Part shown: one piece after another, positions 44,496-59,420 of the stretch
Layout of the letters: each line of letters opens with the position of its first letter
Position numbering within the stretch: position 1 is the stretch's first letter
Origin: Fragum whitleyi
Taxonomy: Eukaryota > Mollusca > Bivalvia > Cardiida > Cardiidae
Direction of reading: 5' to 3'
Assembly (NCBI GenBank): GCA_948146395.1
Contig: OX411548.1
Span: forward strand, 59,601,020-59,665,019
DNA length: 64,000 nt
Position numbers and translations under genes: made by a program
Notes under the pieces: generated by a model
What the model saw: only the letters and a program-made list of their open reading frames with translations
Database searches by the model: none
Told to the model about the DNA's origin: nothing

Positions 44496-44514
44496 CTGAA
44501 ATGCAACTAGGAAA

Positions 44515-44770
44515 TGAATCTGTGCGTGACATTTCCAACAATTTGAAATGTGCGTGATGTGCAAATATTGAGCAACGTAGACAGCCATCTTCTGTAAATA
44601 TAATGTTACCTGATGGTATACAAGTACCTTGAGAACATATCGATCTACTCAAGGCAAAGTGAGGGCTCTGGTCAAACTGTGCGAATGAACAGGTTGGACA
44701 GAGTTCTGCTATGTACATTTATCAAATGGATGGAATTCTCACGCCAAAGCTCACATGATTTATACGTCTC
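44515..44770. mobile_element. Family U MITE, decayed, beside exon 1
   Basis: Left 'tctgtgcgtgacatttccaa' with 'caatttgaaatgtgcg'; internal 'ggctctggtcaaactgtgcg'; right end poor ('ctcacgccaaagctca'). It starts about 20 bases upstream of exon 1. Confidence 0.65.
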
Positions 44771-44823
44771 ACGAAAAGGCGCCATTTTGGAAGTCCTTAA
44801 GTACATACGCAGATAAAAAGACA

Positions 44824-47470
44824 TTATTTCAAATCAGCCAGTTCGTATCCATGTTTTTTTCTATAAAAATGTGAAAACAATAATAAAAGAAGTGATAAGT
44901 TAAACATGAGACAAAAGGAAGAGTAAGAAAAATTGGTGAAAATAAACAAACTTACGTAGTCTGTAAAAAATAACTGATTTGGGAAAAAGTCAAATTGACT
45001 ATCCTCTCGAAATAAAAATTGTTCAACAAAAAATCTGATATTGTTTTCAAAGGACATTATGAAAAAAACATATAGCAAATCCCAGAAGAATTAAAGCAAT
45101 ATATACATGTAACCCCGTCATTAAAAAATCGCCCTTGTTGAGGATACATAAAAACTTTCGTGAACGTTAAGAATTCTTCATTTTTTTCACGTGGAAACAT
45201 GTACACGTGCAAAACGTGATACGATTTTTTAACGTTTCGCGACCGCTTTTATCTTGGAAGTAGAGCAGGTTCATTGTAACCTAACATAACAACTCTGGAT
45301 TGATGTATGTGAGGAAACGTGTTTTAAAAAAGTGAAAAAAAGATCATACAATTGAAGAAATTCTCGACATAAACACGTACTTATTCCTTACATTTCTTTC
45401 CTTTTTTTTTCATTTCTTAACTTATAAGGATAAACGTTACAATACCTTTGAGGTTCTCTTTGTATTTTCAAATTTGCACATACAATTAGTCTCAAAATTG
45501 GCCGTATCGGAGAAAAATTATCGGTTGAAAGAACCGGAAAGAATATTGATGGTTAGTTTTCAAGAAAAAAAAAACCCGACAGTTCCAATAAATTAATGAA
45601 AATAAAATAGACATATTTTCCCTTAAATATCTTGTTTTGTCTGATAATCATGAGCAAATGTACGATTTTAGAATGACATGGTTGCATCAACAGCGCTCCC
45701 ATAGCAATTATTGAGACTGAAAAACAAGCCTGTATTAATTATTTTTGAACACTTGCTGAGAAAACGTAATTTTTATCTAATATTGACTGTTTGTTTGTTT
45801 TAAGAGGTTAGTTGTTAAGTCCCATCCCTCTTATATAATACTCACTTATTTTGTAATGTCAATCTCACAATTAGTCCATACACACGGTCAATATTATTGA
45901 CTTTAATAAACATAAACAACATTTTATATCGTCTTTCTTATTTTATTGCCAATCTCCTGTCAATATCTTTTATATAACTGTGTAAAGATCCTGGGACTGC
46001 GTCATTTTTGTTTTCAAAATGACTGTCTTTTAATTTCAAAATTAATTATGTGTTGCGTGTTATATGCATTTTGCCTTGTCTTTCATTTGAAATAAGAGGC
46101 CAGATTATTTATTTTAGATAAAATAAAAGGAAAGATTACTTATTCAAAAAAATATATCAGAGCCAGATTAAATCATGTTTCAATTGATAAGAATCTGAAT
46201 ATACGTTGATTATCCTTACAAATTCTTATTTGCTTTATATATATGTAAGGTAAGGACAAAATATAACCATTAATGAGTACTAGTTAGTATGGTAAATGCA
46301 GAAATTATTTCAAAGTGTCTTACCTAATTGAAAACAATAAATGTTAATATGAATAGACCAGAAAACAACTTCAAAGACTTTATTCACGTCGATCTAAGAA
46401 GGAAATCCTTTCACAAATATTCAATAAAAAGACTTGCCCGTTTAACGAGTGATGTCATCGTTTTCTGTACATCATGTGACGTCTTTTTAAGCCGGACATT
46501 ATCCAATCAGAGTGTCTGTAACAAAAACGAATACATGACATATATTTCTTGAAAAACTCAAAAAATGTCCAATCTTTAATTATTTCTGAACATATTTTAA
46601 TTAAATTCAGTGTGTTAAATGGCGTTAGGTGCGGCATTTAGTATTTACTAAGGGAAAACCCCACTTGAGCTAGGTTTCAGCCTGATTCCTATCAAAACAC
46701 ATTAAAGTCGTTCATAACGGTCACCATTTCAATCAAATCGCTCTATTCATTTCACTAGTTTTTGTTTATCGAAAGTGGATTTCAAAATTTCTGATTAGCT
46801 CGCAAAGATATACAAACAGGAAAAGTAGATGATTATTTAAAGGCACGATTTCGGATGAATTAGCCATATGTATTACGTCCCTTAGATTTCATTCAAAACT
46901 CGCTTTTCACGCTCCTTCAAATTTTTTCCAATTTTTTTCCAAAACCATTCACCATGTCAATGTAATGATGTTATTTACTGTAACTTTTCATTCTTATACT
47001 ATAGTGCGATTTTGTCTTTTATTTCCTTTAATTATATATTTTCTGTTAATCTAACTTTACTGAATTCAATGTTGTTGTTTTTTTCAAGTATACTTCCAAA
47101 GCGGCAATATCAATGAGTTTGGCCCATCTAGTTTTACCTAAGTGAGACCGGAGTCCAAAATTTACCGGTTTGAAGTTCCAATGCCGAGTTTGCAAAATAT
47201 CAATTTTCGAACGGGAGAAGGCGTATCGTTGACGAGATTATGTAAAATAAGCGTTATATTTACAGTTATTTTAGTGTAGTGATATACATGTATATTATGC
47301 TTTCAAAATGAAAAGCTATGAACAGTGATTGAATTCGTAAATAGCCATAAAAAGCATATATTTTTGTTGTGAGTTCTTAATCTAGAATTTACATCTTATC
47401 TCGACGATGACAAAAATGATATGACATAAAAAGACAATAAAAACAATAATAATTTCATCATCGTCAGCTC
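44824..47470. other. Upstream/intronic stretch, nothing coding recognised
   Basis: AT-rich. A decayed family F remnant lies at about 46680-46985 ('cattcaaaactcgc', 'ccaaaaccattcaccatgtc'). Frames here are chance. It may hold 5' exons or promoter of the gene, but I see no sign of them. Confidence 0.5.
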
Positions 47471-47535
47471 CTACCATGAACTTTCAACAAACAATAGAGT
47501 ACATTAAATTAATTTCAAATAAATGGCTTTGTCAA

Positions 47536-47930
47536 TTCATTCATTTATTCATTCATTCATTCATTCATTCATTCATTCATTCATTCATTCATTCATTCAT
47601 TCATTCTTTCTTTCTTTCTTTCTTTTTTTCTTTCATTCATTCTTTCTTTTTTTCTATCTTTCTATTTAAATGTCTTTCTCTGTCTCTCTGTCTATATCTG
47701 TCTCTCTCTGTCGCTCTCTCTTTTTTTTCTTTTTTCTCTTTCGTCTCCCCTTCTACTCCCTTTCGTCTCTCTCTCTCTGCCTCTCTCTCTCCCTCCCTCT
47801 CTCCCTCCCCTATCTCTCTATCTCTATTTTTCTCTATCTCTCTCTCTTTCTCTCTATCTCTCTTTTTTCGCTTTCTCTCTCTCTCTCTCTATCTCTCTTT
47901 CTCTCCCTCTCTTTCTCTCATTAAATTACA
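47536..47930. repeat. (ATTC)n followed by a long CT-rich microsatellite tract
   Basis: ATTC units to about 47605, TTTC units to about 47660, then degenerate (CT)n to 47920. The 155- and 84-codon frames read low-complexity Ser/Leu/Phe and are not genes. Confidence 0.95.
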
Positions 47931-47939
47931 TGTAGGTGA

Positions 47940-48915
47940 ATGATCTTTTATCTAGAAATATTATCAACCGAAAATAACTAATGAAATAATTACTCTTTTT
48001 TGTTATTCGATGTAACAGATATCTAGCCAAACATATACTTTAAGTACGCAACTTGAACAAACAGTTGTTTTCATGTGAAATTTAGCAATACCTTCGTTAC
48101 CTGACAAGGTGAGGTTCCGTTTTCAGACATTCACGAATCATTGCCTTGTATGTAGTCTATATACTATTCTCTTACGTAATAAGACGCGCCCCCACTTTCA
48201 ATTGTCACCTTGTTTACGAAAAATCTATCAAAGCTGACATTTAGAGAATAAAAAATAAAAATGCAAAACAAGTGTTGTTGAACTTCACCATAAACCAACT
48301 TTTGTATTGTATATAACTTTTTTATCAGTACATAAAAGTATTTCATTTTCTTAGCATATCTTTTTTTCCAATAATTGCTCCGAATAAGACAGTATAGAAA
48401 GAGAATATCCGCTTATTATAAAAGGTCTTATTCTTATATTTGGATTTTTATTAAACATTATATGTCTCAAAGTTTTTTTATCATCTGTCATACTCCAAAT
48501 CCATTAAAATGGCGTATGATAGCAAATTCAAAGTGATTATATTCAATTGATTGCCTAAAACAAGAGGACCGTGATGGTCTTGTATCGCTCACATGAGTAG
48601 CAGAACCAAAATGATATGAAGAAGACCATCAACTATTGTAAAATACATATTAAAAAAGAAAAAAAAACATCTGGGCTCTATGATCTGGTTGGAGATAGAA
48701 TATTTTCTAAGACTGTCTTCTATGTTCCTTTTATCTTGATTGGTATGTACCCTGTGGTCATTGGACTTCTGTCGGTACTTTGGTGAATTTTCTTAAAAAA
48801 AATTATTTAATTCTTTTCGATCGTCTATGGTGATCTTTCGGGTATATCATAGTTTGATAACAAAACGCAGCAAAACACTGCGTGTTGTTATCAAATAATA
48901 AAATGTAAAGTTTTA
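47940..48915. other. No feature recognised
   Basis: AT-rich unique sequence without a supportable gene or repeat. Confidence 0.5.
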
Positions 48916-48919
48916 AGCT

Positions 48920-49295
48920 AGTGTCACACAAACGCCCCGACGCGGCGATGATGCGTCTCCAAAGTCTCTTTTAGGAAACTGTGATAAAATCGACGACAAG
49001 TCGCCGACTGATCAGTGCATCGGCAGAAGATAGGCGACGCGTCGTCGAGTTTTTCATCAAGTTAAAACCTGCCGACTAGTTGAAGACTGGCTAGGTTCAA
49101 TCATCGACCGGGCTCCGATTGATTAACTGACCTTTCACTTCTGTTTGGTATCTGCGATTAGTCGGCGACGCATTGCCGCCATTTTGCCGACTATTCGACG
49201 GAATCTCGTCGGCGTTGTTTAACAGACCATGGTTTTTGTATCATCACTGGACAAAAAATGAATCATCGTCATGTCGGACGGGTTTTATGTGACTG
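48920..49295. mobile_element. GC-rich MITE with 'agtgtcacacaaac' ends
   Basis: Left 'agtgtcacacaaacgccccg', right 'cggacgggttttatgtgact', imperfect inverted repeats. The inside is rich in 'gtcggcgac' and 'gccgact' motifs, unlike the AT-rich surroundings. No coding. Confidence 0.7.
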
Positions 49296-49485
49296 CTCAA
49301 TAGGTTTTTAGTCCTGATATCGCCCTCTCACGGGCCACGTTAGTTTTTGCTAATCGGCCGATGAAAAAAGAAGATCGTATTTTTTATATGACTTTTGCTT
49401 TAATTAACTTTCTTTTATTTGCATTTTTCTACTTCATCTTCATTTATTTAGTCTTTTATTATTCCACGTTCGATATGACGCTTCT

Positions 49486-50029
49486 ACACTCCTCAAAACT
49501 CCTAAGCGGCCACTTGCCTTTTTGGTCATATGTTATAAACGCCGCATGGTTTCAACTCGTCATCGGTTGAATAATGTAGCCAAATCATTTATGAAGTCAA
49601 CAAGAGACTCAATGAAATAATTCAACAAGAAATGTTTTAAAATTAAACGAAAGTAGGAGTACCCTCGATTTCAAAGATAACATTGGTTGGTGGGGGAATT
49701 TTTTACATTTCTTGTTAAGAAAAGGATTTGGAAGAGCGTTTTGGCATTTCACATTAATTCTAGAAGTCCACAGGCGTTGTACCTCTGATATAAGTACAAA
49801 AGATTGATGGGCGTTGGGTGTCAATTTTGTGACTTTTGAAATTGAGGGTTTATGCATTTAACTCCGTCTTTAGGACTTACTGATGCATAACTTTACAAAA
49901 CGATTACATCGGATGGTGGCTGAATGGCCACTCTTTCGAAAGACAAAGTTCACATTTCAAGATATAAGCGGAAAATGTGTGAAAATTGGAGAAAGGTATG
50001 GTGGCAGCTTAGAACTTTTGAGTAGTGTA
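49486..50029. mobile_element. ~0.54-kb element with 'acactcctcaaaa' ends, copy 2
   Basis: Same ends and internal blocks as 30710-31291 ('ataatgtagccaaatcattt', 'aggagtaccctcgatttcaa', 'cagcttagaacttttgagta'). Confidence 0.75.
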
Positions 50030-50143
50030 TAGCTGCTGTCTTATTATTCTCCGATTGGCAACCTTCGGCGATTATACGGAATAAACCACGGGAATTTTAA
50101 GGGCCCGGACATGAAAGCGTGTCATCATGCACGTGGGTTAACA

Positions 50144-50260
50144 ATTTCAAATTCAAATTCAAATTCCTTTATTGGTTTAAAAAAAATCCAGTTATAGGAT
50201 TGTCACCAAGAACATACATACAATAAACATACAAAATAAAACTTAAAATCTATATATCAG
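50144..50260. repeat. (TTCAAA)n tail, possible 3' end of a non-LTR retroelement
   Basis: 'tttcaaattcaaattcaaat' then 'tcctttattgg', 'ccagttataggattgtcacc' and 'aacatacatacaataaaca'. Short hexanucleotide tails plus such a block are usual at 3' ends of LINE copies, here on the minus strand. No reverse transcriptase is present nearby. Confidence 0.5.
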
Positions 50261-51900
50261 ATGGGTATATAATCTAAGATTAAAGAACCGATATAAAATA
50301 TCAGCATACATATCAAGAGCCAGAGTCAAATCATGATAATGTAATTCAAAATCATTGCAACCAGAGCTTGAAGAAAGCAGTTATTGCTGTGCTTGAGAAT
50401 CACACTCATAATACTTGCCCAAAGTTAATTTCACGGTATCTAAGCCCAATTATAAAGGTAACGATGACCCTAAAAACATGCATATCTTATAATATGTTTG
50501 CATTCAATGATAAGTTTTTGAACAAAAATAAAATTGAAAACCTTTAAAGAAAATAAATAAATAAATAAATCTAAGACTTATAGAGACCTAAAGAAGCAGC
50601 AGATAACATTTTTATTTTCATATTCATCTACTAATTAATTTATTTCCTTTTTTCCCTTCTTTTTTTAGCAGAAAACAAAGACAAAACAAACAATTTGCGT
50701 CAAAGAAGATCTGCTCTATTTTCATAATAAGGGTTTACATGAGGTCACAGTTATCAACCATCCAGCTAAGGATGACATTGCATGAACCAAAATCAACGCA
50801 AGAATAAAATTGGTCATATTATCATTCGATCATCAAATAATATGATCTCCATAGGCGATTGGAAATAATTGACAAAATATGTTTTCTTCAAGCGTATTGA
50901 AGAAACCGATGTAAGCTAGAAGCCGAATTACCTTTTATTAACATATTCAGGTCCGAGATACTTTCGACTTTACGGAAAGGTTCGAGCGATGTTACGAATG
51001 ATTCTTCCCGATGTCTATTCCGGAGAATCACAGGAGATTCCCGATTACATCAGATGATTTTATACAACTATATGCTAAAAATAAAATCTCTCGGTCTTAT
51101 GATTTGGCAAAAGATGTTGTTGTTATAAAGGTTCCCTTCTATGTTTCTACGTAGCTGGTGTGTGACTGGGAAGAGCCCATATAGGGCCAAAGGAAATCTG
51201 CACAGTCAGGCTAGAGTCTTCACTATGTTCTTTGTAGATAGATAATGTCCCTAAGAATCTGTTGAGACTCAGATCACTTTATTTTTGGTGGACGTTTACG
51301 TTCACCAGTGTTAATACCACGTTTGAACAATCCTGTCAGATGTTAATAGGTTTTCAAAACAGTAGTACTCATTAAGATTCAATTTACCCTTTTTGAAGAA
51401 TTGTAACCGTCTGACAACTATGCATTTCAAAAATGGAGTGAAACAAGGAGTCTACGTAACTTGTTGCAACCTCAAAGATATCTTTTAAGTGTGAAATCAT
51501 ATTCAATTCTGAGATCGGGTGAATTTTTTGCTTGCGTACAACTACTTTTCTGACAGAGTGAGTAATTTGCCCCTTATTTCCCAATTGTCAATGGGAGGTC
51601 ACTCATGAAATGAAATTACTGGAATGGTAACCTCCCCTGACACTACTAATGTATATAAAAGAAAGGCAAATTAATGGAAATATCGATATACACATGAATA
51701 CGGATACAGTCTGAGCAGGTAAAGTAAAGCATTCAGGCCATGCGATAAAGGTTTATGCAAAGGGGTTTTACTTCACATTTCAACACACGAAAGCCAAACT
51801 CGAGACGAGTGTCTGCAATTTTTTACGCGTTTATATGAACACTTACCCTTTACTTTTCTTTGAGAATGAAAATCGCGGAACAATCAATTAATATCCTTTT
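50261..51900. other. No gene recognised
   Basis: AT-rich; a family U remnant at about 51195-51270 ('ctgcacagtcaggctagagt'). Nothing else supportable. Confidence 0.5.
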
Positions 51901-51914
51901 ATAGAATTTTTATC

Positions 51915-52850
51915 TCCACTGGCCGAAGGCCACTGAAGCTATTGTCATGGCGTTGTGTCCGTCGTCCGTTCGTGCGGCCGGTCGTAAACTTTTTCTTTAA
52001 AAATCTTCTCCTCAGAAACTACTAAATGAATTTCAACCAAACTTCACAGGAATGATCCTAGGATGATCCTCTGTCAAAGTTGTTCAAGAAATTTAGATCC
52101 AATGACAAACATGGATTTAATGGGCGTGGCTTATTTCCAAATATGGTTAAAAGTGGGTTTTCTCAGATTCTAATTGATGGATACCAATTAAATTTTACAT
52201 GAATGATCCTTGTGTGGCCTTTTATCAGTCTATACAAAATTATTGTGATCGGTTGAAAAATATGTATTTTATGGGCGGAGGTCATTTCTCTATATTTTAT
52301 TTAGTCGAAACTTTGAAAATCATTTTGTCAGAATGTTACTGATGGTTTTCAACCAAATTTCACTCGAATGATGCTTTAGTGATCCTTTATCAGGCTACCA
52401 GGAATTATTGTGATCGGATGAAAAATAATTATTTTAATGGGCGGAGGTCATTTCATTATATGTTATTTAGTGGAAACTTTGAAAATCATTTTCTCATAAT
52501 GTAACTGATGGTTTTCAACCAAATTTCCCCGGAATGATCTTTTTGAGTAACCCTTTATGAGTCTACCAAAAATTACTGTGATCGGCTGAAAAACATGTAT
52601 TTTATGGGCAGAGGTAATTTCTCAATATGTTATTTTGCGTAATCTTTGAAAATCATTTTCTCAGAATGTAATGGGTGGATATCAATTAAACTTCATTGTT
52701 TTGATCCTTGGGCGACCCCTTTATCATGTAGCCAAAATTATGGTCATTGGATGAAATATATGGGGTTTTTTTTTATTAGCGGAGGTCTTTTCTCTATATG
52801 TTATATGGTGGAAACTCTGAAAATCATTTTCAACATCAGAGGAATCCAAA
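51915..52850. repeat. Degenerate ~150-bp tandem array, about six units
   Basis: Blocks 'gaaaatcattttctcagaat', 'ttttcaaccaaatttcac', 'ggaatgat', 'attgtgatcgg', 'tgaaaaatatgtattttatg', 'ggcggaggtcatttct' recur with period near 150. Same general type as the tandem repeats within the 3-kb elements, much more diverged. Starts after 'ccactggccgaaggccactg'. Confidence 0.8.
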
Positions 52851-52899
52851 ATATCTAAAAATCTAGTCAAAACTTTTCCTTTTTCTTTTACAAGAATTT

Positions 52900-54983
<2,084 letters not shown>

Positions 54984-55164
54984 GAGAGTGGGGCAGAGAG
55001 ACGGGGAGGGAGAGAGACAGAGAGGAACACAGAGGAACAGAGACAGAGAGACAGAGAGACAGAAGGATAGAGGCAGACAGAGACAGAGAGATAGAAGGAC
55101 AGAGACGGAGACCGAGGGATAGAAGGACAGAGACAGAGAGATGGAGATATATAGACAGCGACAG

Positions 55165-56440
55165 AAAGCAGAATAATCATTTACATCGGAAAAAGTTTAA
55201 TGAAAATAATGATGACACTCAAAATGTATATTTACGTGTATAAGGAATGGGTTTTTTATGCTTGCTTTTTTCTCTTTTTTTGAATGCAAAAAAGTTTATA
55301 TCTCTGCATCAATGGATCTGCACAACATCGTCCCAGTATTTCGACGGGGCAAGTGCCTATTGTAAAGCTCGTGTATCATGGAAACAGCACACATGTAGGA
55401 CTTTCGTTTTTGTCTCGGTAGTACATCGCCCAGGATGGAAAAAAATGTAAGCCCATATTCCTCGAAACCTTAGAGTTAAGATCAGTGTGACATTGCTGTA
55501 AACTTTTTTCCTTTTTTTTTATTCCCGAATCGGTTTTGTTTTCGTCCGCTTTTCGAGAAATATATTTCTCTGTAACCCACATCTAAAACTGGTTAGATAC
55601 GAACCTATAAGATTTGTACAAAGACAGTGTGTGACAAAGATGGTAATTAACAGATGCCTGTTACAGATATGACGTAATGTTATCTGATATCGGAAACAAA
55701 CAATCGAGTATTACTGCACTAAAATGCACACAGTTTGAAAACAGAAATTAACTTAATAAAATCTTCAGCTTTTACGCACGCTTGAAATTTCCAGCCAATT
55801 TCTGACTAGAATGATACAACAGATAAATCGAGCATATCTGTAACATTCCCGCCATTTCTTACAATTTTAGATTTTACTAAAAGGCTTCTTTTTTCCAATT
55901 AAACTGGATATTATCTCCAAACAACTTCTATTTGCACATTATGAGCAACATTTTTTTTAAGTTTCTTGAGTTCGGTCAATAAATAGATAGGTAGTGTCTA
56001 CAAGTGAATTTGCATCATGAAGGTCCCTTCGATATGGGTTTATATCGTCAAAAAAGAGACCAAGTCTGAGAGATCATTCAGATTATTCTTGCAACAGAAA
56101 ATCATATTCAATTATTTTTTTAGGGAATAATTAGTTTGACTTTTTTATCTCTTTTTTTTCATATATCACCTATACGTTTCACCCGATCAAGATTAAACTA
56201 AGGGATCCGAAAGAGCATGTCTTGAATAGCATTCCTTTGAAATTTGATTGAATTATGTCCTATCAAATCAACATAAGATGACCATTGTGAATATTTACAG
56301 ACAAAAGAACGCACAAACTCTTAACAGACAAAAAACCATAACAATAGTTCACCGGACTTCGTCAAGTGAAGCTAAAGAGAATTCTTTTGATACGGTAAGT
56401 AGAATATTCTAGTAATGGCACGTGCAATACCGAGTAAGTT
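55165..56440. other. No gene recognised
   Basis: AT-rich; no repeat or exon recognised. Confidence 0.5.
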
Positions 56441-56444
56441 TTAG

Positions 56445-56580
56445 CAGCCCTGCGTTCAGGATCACAAAAAAGTGCAAACAGTTTTCCAATTAAACCCCGC
56501 TTTGCACGCTAGTGCACGTGCAAAGCGGGGTATAACTGGAAAACTGTCTGCACCGTTTGATCATCCTGAACGCAGGACTG
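56445..56580. repeat. 136-bp palindrome
   Basis: Arms 'cagccctgcgttcaggat' / 'atcctgaacgcaggactg' and inner 'ccccgctttgcacg' / 'cgtgcaaagcgggg'. A half copy ('cgtgcaaagcggggtat', then 'ccatcctgaaca') is at 4480-4540. Confidence 0.85.
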
Positions 56581-57183
56581 GTCAACGTCGGGTCAGAAAA
56601 GCCTGCCTATATACAATTTTGCGCATAGGTTAATATAGCTACAGGATGCATGGATTTAACCCATTATGAGTTTAAATGTGAGAAAATATTGTGGAAAAAA
56701 GGGAATTGCTCGAAACAAGAACCATTTTACCATTTTACTTCTCAAACTTTTAATTGTCGTTATCAACCTCTTTTAAATTGGATTAGTCTGAAATTTTAAA
56801 GTGGCTAAACACCTTTCTTAAAAATAGTTAAACGTGTTCATGTTGGTTGAATATGATCATGGAAAGCATTAATCATTTTAAGTATATATGATCGTTTATT
56901 TAGGTAATTTCTTTGTCACCTTGGAAACATAATGTATTTTTGCTGGAAAACGAAATTTCTTTCTCGCCAAGAAAATTGACTCTATTATGTCATTCTAAAC
57001 TTGTATTATGGATTTAAATGTACGTAGGTTTGAAATACAAAATAGGAAATAGGCATTACAATACTTCAAGGCATTTATTTACAGTCGTCTTGGGTAACCA
57101 TTCACCTATCTAACAAATGGAAAAAGTGTGTTGTCGAAGAGCGATGAAATGTCGATTCTACACCTTGAATAGCTGTAGGTGTA

Positions 57184-57422
57184 TGAGCCTGTGTGTGAGA
57201 TTTTCAACATTTTCAAATAGCCACAAACAAAGACTCTGACCAGCCTATGCATCCACACAGTCTAACCAGAGTCTTCACTATGCGTTTTATAGATAGATAA
57301 TATCTCAAAGTATATGTAGACCATCAGGTAACATTATATTTACAGTATGTGGCTGTCTACGCTGCTTAATGTTTTCACCTCACGAACATTTCAAATTGTT
57401 AGAAATGTCACGCACAGGCTCA
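57184..57422. mobile_element. Family U MITE, copy 5
   Basis: Ends 'tgagcctgtgtgtgagattt' and 'aaatgtcacgcacaggctca'; internal 'accagcctatgcatccacac' and 'agagtcttcactatgcg'. Confidence 0.85.
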
Positions 57423-57840
57423 TATTTCGATCGCCCACCACTTGAAATAATACAGGAAACGAAGAGTTTATGATGCTGTTAAGAAATAGCGAGGAAAATC
57501 AAAATACATCGAAATCGAAATTTTTTTGTGTAATATCGATTCATGTAACAGGCAGTTTTTTTAAAACTGTTTGTGGTTTATTTTACGGAGACTTAATTAC
57601 CATTCTAATAATAGAGCGGATAAATGTAACCTTATCTGTTTGTATTTGGTATTTAATGAATGACTCTTTAATCGCACCTGGAACCTGAATCAAATTTTAC
57701 TAGCTCATTTTGACTCTTTACTAGCAATATTTTGGACTCCAAGAAAAAGAGAGAAGTAATACAAAGAGAAATTGCTGGAATCAAACATTTTGGCCTAGTA
57801 GGACCCATTTTTCTTCCATTTATGGTTGCGCTGGAAAGCT

Positions 57841-58069
57841 TTAACCCTTTGCTGTTTAATCCCTGCTTTTTACGTGCCTATGATTTTATGATTGAGAAAA
57901 CATTGTGAAAAAAGAAGAAATTGCTTCTGACAAGCAATTTCTTCTTTTTCCACACTATTTTCTACCCTACTGAATGGTTATTTTTCAAATTAAATCCACT
58001 TTAAATTTTCGTCTGCAAAACCTTTGAATTTGGACAGGTTTAAAATTTTGAAAAACAGGAAAGGGTTAA
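57841..58069. mobile_element. 229-bp TTAA-flanked MITE, copy 2
   Basis: Starts TTAACCCTTTGCTGTTTAAT and ends 'ggaaagggTTAA', giving inverted TTAACCCTTT ends; same hairpin and few substitutions compared with 23695-23923. Confidence 0.87.
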
Positions 58070-58212
58070 CAGACAGGTTGATGATATACATGTACTAAAT
58101 AGAACTTAATAGAATTTGTTCATATTTAATGTTGGGGGTTGTTTATCATTATTTTTCAATATTTTTTATATGATATCTTAAAATACAATGTACTTGTTTT
58201 TGACATTAACAT

Positions 58213-58757
58213 TTGTGACCTGTCAGGCAAAATGGGACAATCTGGAAACTCAGTAAAATAATTATAACAAAAAAAGAGATTGAATCCAGAAGAGGTTCAC
58301 CAGAAGTCGCATTTTAAAGATAATTATACAGGAATGAAGAATGGTCATTCAATATATATAGCAAAACAGCCAAGTAGGAAAAGTTTCGACAATTTTCAGA
58401 TGCAACCCGTACATTCTGACTAGGGAAGAAGCTTTACGCATTTCCAAGATGGCCCCCTTTTTCATGACGGGTTAAATTTAGACAAATATATACATGTGTC
58501 TTTGTGACCGATCACGTAAAAATTGCTTTATGCATGGAACTTCGTACATAGATATTTGCAAAAAAATCTTCCAAAAAGGTCAGCCGGAGGTCGGGTGTCG
58601 AAATTTCTGTAAAGGGTTGGTAGAAAGATTATTCAAGATGCAGAAAATCAGCCAAGTGCGAAACGTGTCGACCCTAGTCAGACTGCGCAGTCCGCGCAGA
58701 CTGACTAGGGTCGACACCTTAAGCAACTGCCAATGGTCCCTTTGCGCCAGAAGGGTC
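58213..58757. mobile_element. Two adjacent family D MITEs
   Basis: First 58213-58473 ('tgtgacctgtcaggcaaaat' to 'tcatgacgggtta'), second 58500-58757 ('ttgtgaccgatcacgtaaaa' to 'gcgccagaagggtcaaa'). The second has a palindrome 'ctagtcagactgcgcagtcc' / 'gcgcagactgactag' at 58673-58711. A 106-codon frame across it is not a gene. Confidence 0.7.
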
Positions 58758-58759
58758 AA

Positions 58760-59420
58760 ATCTTTTCAAATACCAGCGCCTACGTTCAAAATGTTTACCA
58801 AATGGAAGACCTAAGAATGATTTATCTGGTTACATATACATAAGTAGCGAATATTATACTTATCTAACATGCGAGAAAAAGATGTTCTAGTTATCCGTAA
58901 ACTTTCGAAGATGAAACTAATTAAGGAGACGAATATCTCAATAAAAGATGTTCAGAACAGACAAGGCGGTATTCGATACATTTTCCATTAATGAATTTTT
59001 ATTAAGATGCCTTGTTGATTACATAACGTGTTATATAACTTGTGACAATATATTCAGTGTGAAATACTATAACCGATTTTCATCTGAATCAACAATTTCC
59101 GCATGTTTGCGTTTTTATATGAAAGCGGTGATTGCCTGCTGAGGGTAAAAAGTATATATTTTCACGAAACCATCCTCACCGACTTTAGGTAGCCAATGAC
59201 ATCTTTCAACACAGAATAAAGACGGATCCGTTCAGACTCTGTCCAGACTTATTTTCCTGCTAGAACCTGACGATATTAAGAACATAACAGATAAAAGCAT
59301 TGTTTTAATTGATTATCTATATAATCATAACCTGAATCTGAAAATACCAACGATGTGTGCGTCTCCTTTAAAAGGGCTCATTTTCGTTTAGAAGCTTACA
59401 AAATGAACATAATAATGAAT
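58760..59420. other. No gene recognised
   Basis: AT-rich unique sequence before the right 3-kb element. Confidence 0.5.

Noticed and set aside
47476..47943. 155-codon plus-strand frame
   Set aside because: Translated microsatellite (ATTC and CT runs).
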